A DNA stretch of 5,507 nucleotides. Origin: Pyrinomonadaceae bacterium (lineage in GTDB: Bacteria > Acidobacteriota > Blastocatellia > Pyrinomonadales > Pyrinomonadaceae). Shown here piece by piece: positions 1 through 5,507 of this stretch. The notes under the pieces were generated by a model that worked only from the letters and a program-made list of their open reading frames with translations, ran no database searches and had not been told where the DNA came from. A program made the position numbers and the translations under genes. Location: NCBI GenBank assembly GCA_013813825.1, contig JACCRA010000002.1, positions 1 to 5,507 of the forward strand, in the 5' to 3' direction. Within the stretch, counting starts at the first letter, position 1. Each line of letters begins with the position of its first letter.

Positions 1-195
1 CGCGCCCTTTGGCGGGGTGGCGGCGGGCCACAAGGCTTCCGCGATCAACTCGGTGTCGTCGCGGAAGAGGTGCTCGCGGCAAAAGGCGTAGAGCCAGTGG
101 AACCGCTCGAAGAGGCTCTCCGGCTCATCGTTCACGACCCGCGGCCTCGCTTCATCAATGAGGCGGAGACTCACTTCAGATTGTGATGAGAACAT
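1..195 (-). CDS. N-terminal fragment of a probable SAM-dependent methyltransferase (runs off left edge)
   Basis: The reverse strand is open from a stop at 262-264 to the window edge, giving 65 codons from an ATG at 193-195. The codons are GC-rich in third position like those of the ABC gene, and the peptide looks real: acidic and aromatic segments (NDEPESLFERFHWLY, then FCREHLFRDDTELI) lead into a Pro/Gly turn at the cut. This layout, a helical lead-in just before where a glycine-rich loop would begin, reminds me of class I SAM-dependent methyltransferases. The SAM-binding loop itself lies outside the window, so the function is only a suggestion. The start is uncertain: ATG at 232-234, GTG at 199-201 and GTG at 172-174 are in frame, and none has a strong, well-spaced ribosome binding site (a GGAAG lies upstream of 201). 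The gene is co-oriented with the ABC exporter but about 630 bases downstream of it, so it is probably a separate unit. Confidence 0.55.
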   Translation of the reverse strand, partial: MFSSQSEVSLRLIDEARPRVVNDEPESLFERFHWLYAFCREHLFRDDTELIAEALWPAATPPKGA

Positions 196-825
196 TTGCA
201 CGCGCTCGTTTCGCTTCCTTTCGGCCACCTCCATCAAGTCAATTCGCGGAGATTGTTTTAGTCATCTTCCATCTTATTCAAGCTGCGACGGGCACAGTGA
301 TTTTGTGATAGTCCGGTCGACTGCTCATCTGAAGGCTATCCTTCGCTCTCAGAAGTCAACTCCGACCACAACAAAGCTGTTGTTCAATCCAATCGCCACT
401 TCGGGTTTTGGGGTATCCAGTGATAAATCCCGAAACAGGCTTCATTTATTCCCAACACGCTCAAAAACACCGCCGCCTCATGTTGCCCCGCGTTAGAAAT
501 ACAGGAGAACCTCATCAGAGAAGGTGGAGTATACCGGGAAGTCTGTCGGAGAAGTAAGTTTGCATCTACCAGAAGAGCTTCGTATGCAGGATTCAGCAAG
601 ACAGGAGCGCTTTAAGCTATGACGTAGAGAAACAGGCTGACTCAATTCGCGTTTCGCCGCTTCTACGAAACGTCGGGCAGAAAATCAAGCCGAAGTTGGT
701 GACTTAACGCAGTTTACTTTGCGGTTCAAGACAGCGACGCGCTATTCGACCGCTTGTTTTCACCCGCGCCAGCACGCTCAGTCTCATCTTTATACTTTTT
801 CTCTCGTTCACTATGTCGTAGCAGC
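196..825. other. Intergenic stretch with no convincing gene
   Basis: About 630 bases between the exporter's stop codon and the start of the left-edge gene. Two short open frames exist (158-496 plus; 384-599 minus). Their peptides are Ser/Arg/Thr-rich or otherwise featureless, have no recognisable domain, and the first partly lies antisense to the left-edge gene. I see no tRNA-like or riboswitch-like fold. One short inverted repeat (650-656 with 666-672, seven perfect pairs, nine-base loop) lies downstream of the exporter but has no T-run on either strand, so it does not qualify as an intrinsic terminator. A degraded gene remnant cannot be excluded. Confidence 0.6.
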
Positions 826-2751
<1,926 letters not shown>

Positions 2752-2758
2752 GGCACCG

Positions 2759-2763
2759 TCCTT
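2759..2763 (-). promoter_or_regulatory. Ribosome binding site deciding the GTG start of the ABC exporter
   Basis: On the minus strand AAGGA stands seven bases before the GTG at 2751-2749, which is ideal spacing for a Shine-Dalgarno element. An in-frame TGA lies just upstream (2773-2775), and the next in-frame Met is about 95 residues into the membrane domain. The GTG is therefore the start. Confidence 0.7.
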
Positions 2764-2930
2764 CGCCTTTGATCAACTTTCGAGGAGCCGCTCCGCTTAA
2801 TCCTACTATTCACAGGATGAGTAATGACCGCAGTCGCCAATTCTTGGATGCTTGGTTGAGCACTGTTTCAAACGAGATGAAGACTTTTGTGCCAATAACA
2901 ATAAGGGTCATCCGCCAGTTCGCATTACAT

Positions 2931-2961
2931 TTGAGACGCAATCCATAAATGATGTGATAAA
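2931..2961 (+). promoter_or_regulatory. Weak candidate promoter for the MBL-fold hydrolase
   Basis: In the AT-rich divergent region a TTGAGA (2931-2936) could act as -35 and GATAAA (2956-2961) as -10, about 40 bases before the ATG. The 19-base spacer is longer than the ideal 17 and both boxes are imperfect. The rest of the 249-base divergent region (2752-3000) must also hold the exporter's promoter, but I cannot point to a convincing one on the minus strand. Confidence 0.25.
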
Positions 2962-3000
2962 TTCTGCCGGTAACAATCTCGATGGGGGTGATCTGTAGGT

Positions 3001-3777
3001 ATGTTGAAAGCATCGATGTTGATCTTCGCCCTGCTGACGACAACTCCAATCTTCGCTGTTCAAGCTCAGTCGCAAAAAAATAAGACAAAGAAAGACATTC
3101 AAATTACCTGGCTTGGTCATGCGGCGTTTGAGGTTGTGTCTTCCGGCGGAACTAAAATTTTGATTGACCCATTCCTCAAAGAGAATCCCGCGACTCCGGC
3201 GGAATTCAAAGACCTGTCACGTTATAAACCGAATTTTATTCTGGTGACACACTCGCATGGCGACCATCTCGGTGATGCCATCGAGATCGCCAAAGCCAGC
3301 AAGGCCAAGCTGGTCAGTGTCAACTTTCCCGCTCTTTTTCAAAAGGAGGGCTTGCCGGAGGAGTTGATCCAAACAATCAACGTCGGTGGGACAGTCGCTC
3401 TCGGCGATGTCAAGGTTCACGTCGTACCGGCCATGCACGGCAGTGAACCGAGTGGACGTCCCGTCGGATTCGTCGTGGAATTCGCGGATGGGCGCTCGGT
3501 TTACCATCAGGGTGATACTTGGATTTTCGGCGACATGGCTTTGATCCAAGAGTTGTACCACCCGAACATTATCCTGATGAACGTCGGAGGCAAGGCCTAT
3601 GGACAAAGCCCGGAAGTCGCTTTGCTGGCAGCCAACCGCTACTTCAAGCCGCAAATCATTATCCCGATGCACTACGCTTCGTTGCCCACCCTTTCAACTG
3701 AAGCAGAAGTACGCCAAGCGATTGAAAAGGACCGGCGCGTGCGATTCATGAAACCTGGCGAGACAATAATATTCTAG
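3001..3777 (+). CDS. Secreted MBL-fold metal-dependent hydrolase, UPF0173/UlaG-like
   Basis: A 258-residue metallo-beta-lactamase-fold hydrolase that probably binds two metal ions. Residues in the expected metal-ligand and core positions are all present: the WLGHA block with His40, HSHGDH at 84-89 (His84, His86, Asp88, His89), His146, the GDT block with Asp172, and His224 in PMHY. The early LGHA strand, the LIDPF block (54-58) and the ending with PGE are typical of UPF0173 proteins, distant relatives of the ascorbate-6-phosphate lactonase UlaG. Substrates of most members are unknown. UPF0173 proteins are usually about 225-235 residues and cytoplasmic. Here residues 1-22 form a signal peptide (Lys3, hydrophobic core 6-19, VQA cleavage site before Gln23), so the mature enzyme of about 236 residues should be exported. 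The start is ATG 3001; ATG 3016 is also possible and would shorten the n-region. The ribosome binding site is poor. The gene is transcribed away from the ABC exporter, and a functional link between the two is not shown. Confidence 0.93.
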   Translation: MLKASMLIFALLTTTPIFAVQAQSQKNKTKKDIQITWLGHAAFEVVSSGGTKILIDPFLKENPATPAEFKDLSRYKPNFILVTHSHGDHLGDAIEIAKASKAKLVSVNFPALFQKEGLPEELIQTINVGGTVALGDVKVHVVPAMHGSEPSGRPVGFVVEFADGRSVYHQGDTWIFGDMALIQELYHPNIILMNVGGKAYGQSPEVALLAANRYFKPQIIIPMHYASLPTLSTEAEVRQAIEKDRRVRFMKPGETIIF

Positions 3778-3983
3778 GCGCGGTGAAGCTCGCCGGACAT
3801 AAAGGGAGGATGGGTTACGAAGGCGCGGATGAATGACCGGATTCAGACTTCCATTAGTAGGGTGTTCAAAGCTCTCCCTTTTACGGGTTCGTAATTGCTC
3901 GCTTGGCGACAATCAGAACGCCGCTGTCACATTGCCGCAACTTATCACAAGCTCTCTGCCACGTTATCCATACAAAATCTTTC

Positions 3984-3989
3984 TATAAT
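3984..3989 (+). promoter_or_regulatory. Candidate -10 box (perfect TATAAT) upstream of the GntA-like gene
   Basis: A consensus TATAAT lies in a locally AT-rich segment 82 bases before the ATG at 4072. No good -35 hexamer is found at 16-18 bases (the sequence there is near ACGTTA) and there is no TG extension. It may therefore depend on an activator or be fortuitous. If used, it gives a 5' leader of roughly 75 bases and makes the GntA-like/DUF1989 pair a transcription unit separate from the hydrolase gene. Confidence 0.4.
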
Positions 3990-4018
3990 TGAGTAAGTCA
4001 GTTTAGCCGGCGTCGCTT

Positions 4019-4037
4019 CGGGCTACGGGATAGCTCG
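4019..4037 (+). other. Small hairpin in the putative leader of the GntA-like gene
   Basis: CGGGCTA (4019-4025) can pair with TAGCTCG (4031-4037) through seven pairs, one of them G-U, around a five-base CGGGA loop. It ends 34 bases before the ATG. It lacks a following T-run, so it is not a terminator. It does not match the guanidine-I (ykkC) core, nor the paired ACGR tetraloops of guanidine-II. It would occlude the ribosome site for the in-frame GTG at 4039, which favours the ATG at 4072 as start. Confidence 0.3.
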
Positions 4038-4071
4038 GGTGGCGGTGTCAACTTTTATAGCAAGAATAACT

Positions 4072-4887
4072 ATGTCACAAGCAGTTAGACCAGCACTTCA
4101 ACCAAATCCATTTGGCGGCAGCGACTTCGCCCGCTCCCACAGCGCGTATGCTGCTTGGCTTGATGGCAACCTTATTTATGTTCTCAATCCAGAGCGAAGG
4201 CCCACGCCGCTCGCCGAAATTGTCCACGACAGCTTTCGCACGCATATTCTCAATCCGGAGTTTCCGTGTGTCGGCGGAAAGGCGGCGGTCAATAATAACA
4301 CTTACCGCTTCGGCCTCTATGACGAGATGAATTCAGCCGCGGCGACCGCCGGACTAGCTTACGATTTGTGGGAGTATGCGCGGGAACGTCCGACTTTTGA
4401 AACCGAGTTTGCGACGTTTGTTGCCAGCTTCGCTGCGCCCGTCATCAGCGACGAGTCGGAGTGGGAACGATTGTTGTGGTCGCAACTCCAGAGTTTGCAC
4501 GACCTTGATCAATTGCATCACGCGTGGGATCAGACTGTGAGTAGCGACCCGGAAGACCCCGCTTTTTCTTTTAGTTTCTCCGAGATGGCTTTCTTCGTCG
4601 TCGGACTGCACCCTGCCAGTTCGCGCGCAGCGCGGCGTTTCGGATGGGCGACGCTGGTTTTCAACGCCCACGTCCAATTCGAGCGACTGCGCGAGCAAAA
4701 CCAGTTCAAGCGGATGCGACAAACGATTCGCACGCGCGAGTTGAACTCACAGGGTTCGCTCAATCCTAATTTGACTGACTTCGGCGAGCGGAGCGAAGCG
4801 CGCCAGTATTCCGGTCGCGCCGTGAAAGACAATTGGCGGTGTCCGTTCAGTGCCCGGCCCGCCGGCACGGAAGACTCGCGGCCTTAG
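4072..4887 (+). CDS. YqcI/YcgG-family protein, GntA-like heme-dependent guanidine N-hydroxylase
   Basis: A complete 271-residue member of the YqcI/YcgG family. The best studied member is GntA, the heme-dependent enzyme that N-hydroxylates the guanidine group of the guanitoxin precursor. The blocks I recognise are FPCVGGKAA at 64-72 (Cys66, Lys70), LHPASSRAARRF at 179-190 (His180), LVFNAHVQFERLR at 195-207 (His200), the NPNLTDFGERSEARQYSGR region at 231-249, and the closing WRCPF at 255-259 (Cys257). I expect a soluble cytoplasmic enzyme: no signal peptide or membrane segment is seen. I chose ATG 4072. An in-frame GTG at 4039 would add 11 residues, but it has no ribosome site and abuts a hairpin. 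The substrate is not determined: other guanitoxin genes (cyclase, aldolase, aminotransferase, kinase) are absent from the window, so free arginine or another guanidino compound is as likely. The DUF1989 gene follows 87 bases later and is probably co-transcribed. Family assignment is firm; the reaction is inferred. Confidence 0.92.
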   Translation: MSQAVRPALQPNPFGGSDFARSHSAYAAWLDGNLIYVLNPERRPTPLAEIVHDSFRTHILNPEFPCVGGKAAVNNNTYRFGLYDEMNSAAATAGLAYDLWEYARERPTFETEFATFVASFAAPVISDESEWERLLWSQLQSLHDLDQLHHAWDQTVSSDPEDPAFSFSFSEMAFFVVGLHPASSRAARRFGWATLVFNAHVQFERLREQNQFKRMRQTIRTRELNSQGSLNPNLTDFGERSEARQYSGRAVKDNWRCPFSARPAGTEDSRP

Positions 4888-4974
4888 CTATCGAGCGCGC
4901 ACCGCCGACCCAAATCCCGTACACTTCAATTCACCCGTCCTCTTCATTCAACACGCAGAGGATCCCACGCCACT

Positions 4975-5507
4975 ATGAACGCCCGCTTTCATCTCGAACC
5001 GCAAACCGGCGTCGGCTTTTTGCTCGAGCGAGGACAGTCGCTGAAAATTATTGACCCGCAAGGCGAGCAGGTTTCTGACTTGACGGCGTTTGCTCAAGCG
5101 GACAAAGCCGAGTGGCTTTCTTCCGGGCGCACAATTGATTACGCCAATACGATTTACTTAACGACCGGGCATCTACTTTACTCAAACCGCAGCCGGCCGA
5201 TGTTATCAATCGTCGAAGACACGGTCGGGCGACACGACTTTCTCCTGACGCCGTGCAGCCCCGACACCTTCAAACTGCTTTACGACCACCACGACTACCA
5301 TCCAAGTTGCTTCGAGAATCTGACGAAAAACCTCGCCGCTTTTGGCATCACGCCCGACATGATTCCGACGACCTTTAATATCTTCATGAACGTCATCGTG
5401 CTCCCGACCGGCGAACTCCGCATTGACCCTCCGCCCTCGCGCGCCGGAGATTACATTCTGTTACGAGCGGAGATAGATTTGATCGTCGGCGTCACGGCGT
5501 GCTCGGC
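4975..5507 (+). CDS. DUF1989 / urea carboxylase-associated family protein (3' end outside window)
   Basis: An open frame from ATG 4975 to the window edge gives 177 residues without a stop. The family usually runs about 190-220 residues, so only the C-terminus is missing. Recognisable DUF1989 features are DPQGEQVSDL (27-36), the SNR block around Asn71, EDTVGRHDFL (81-90; His87, Asp88), Cys94, the SCFENL block (Cys112), NIFMNV (135-140), and GDYILLRAEIDLIVGVTAC (158-176), which ends at Cys176. Urea carboxylase-associated proteins of this family form carboxyguanidine deiminase, which acts with guanidine carboxylase in bacterial guanidine breakdown. Other members are uncharacterised, so the activity here is unknown. 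A GAGGA lies twelve bases before the ATG, a rather long spacing. It lies 87 bases after the GntA-like gene on the same strand, in the same reading frame, which suggests an operon acting on one guanidino compound. It is a single copy so far; the deiminase is normally a two-subunit enzyme, and a second subunit could lie just beyond the edge. Confidence 0.93.
   Translation, partial: MNARFHLEPQTGVGFLLERGQSLKIIDPQGEQVSDLTAFAQADKAEWLSSGRTIDYANTIYLTTGHLLYSNRSRPMLSIVEDTVGRHDFLLTPCSPDTFKLLYDHHDYHPSCFENLTKNLAAFGITPDMIPTTFNIFMNVIVLPTGELRIDPPPSRAGDYILLRAEIDLIVGVTACS

Noticed and set aside
253..281. Promoter for the left-edge gene on the minus strand (TTGAAT with an AAAAC-type -10)
   Set aside because: Spacing is about 15 bases and the -10 match is poor; not better than chance in AT-rich sequence.
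158..496. 112-codon open frame on the plus strand
   Set aside because: The peptide is Ser/Arg/Thr-rich with no domain, it begins antisense to the better-supported left-edge gene, and its codon use is unlike the real genes here.
384..599. 71-codon open frame on the minus strand
   Set aside because: There is no recognisable domain or conserved-looking pattern, and I saw no convincing ribosome binding site; it is most likely a chance frame in the intergenic stretch.
650..672. Seven-pair inverted repeat, considered as the exporter's terminator
   Set aside because: It is more than 150 bases past the stop codon and has no T-run on either side; stems of this size arise by chance in a stretch of this length.
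4019..4037. Guanidine-II (mini-ykkC) riboswitch
   Set aside because: That class needs two small hairpins with ACGR tetraloops. Only one hairpin is present, its loop is five bases, and its ACGG is partly inside the stem.
4039..4071. GTG at 4039 as the start of the GntA-like protein
   Set aside because: It has no ribosome binding site, it directly follows a hairpin, and it adds 11 residues that do not resemble the family N-terminus; ATG 4072 is preferred.

Overview
The window is bacterial chromosome with about five genes. The ABC transporter gene is GC-rich with strongly GC-ending codons, and the intergenic stretches are more AT-rich. Gene content and the style of the ABC exporter would fit a soil bacterium such as an acidobacterium of the Blastocatellia type. 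This is a guess from memory of similar proteins, because no rRNA or other phylogenetic marker is present. I see no tRNA, rRNA, insertion sequence, CRISPR array or phage gene.

Left part, minus strand. Positions 1-195 hold the N-terminal 65 codons of a protein that runs off the window, possibly a SAM-dependent methyltransferase. A stretch of about 630 bases with no convincing gene follows. Then comes a complete ABC half-exporter (826-2751, minus), starting at GTG behind a good ribosome binding site. It has a fused membrane domain and ATPase domain, and its ATPase carries an unusual insert of about 30 residues between the Q-loop and the signature motif.

Right part, plus strand. A divergent intergenic region separates the exporter from a metallo-beta-lactamase-fold hydrolase of the UPF0173/UlaG-like type (3001-3777), which here has a signal peptide. 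After another 294-base gap with a perfect TATAAT box come two closely spaced co-oriented genes. The first (4072-4887) is a YqcI/YcgG-family protein, the family of the heme-dependent guanidine N-hydroxylase GntA. The second (4975 to the window end) is a DUF1989 / urea-carboxylase-associated protein, the family that includes carboxyguanidine deiminase subunits.

The most interesting element is this last pair. A probable guanidino-group N-oxygenase sits directly upstream of a relative of a guanidine-degrading deiminase, with no other guanitoxin genes visible here. They may form a small two-gene pathway acting on a guanidino compound. The two reading frames are also in phase, separated by a single TAG and an open 29-codon stretch.
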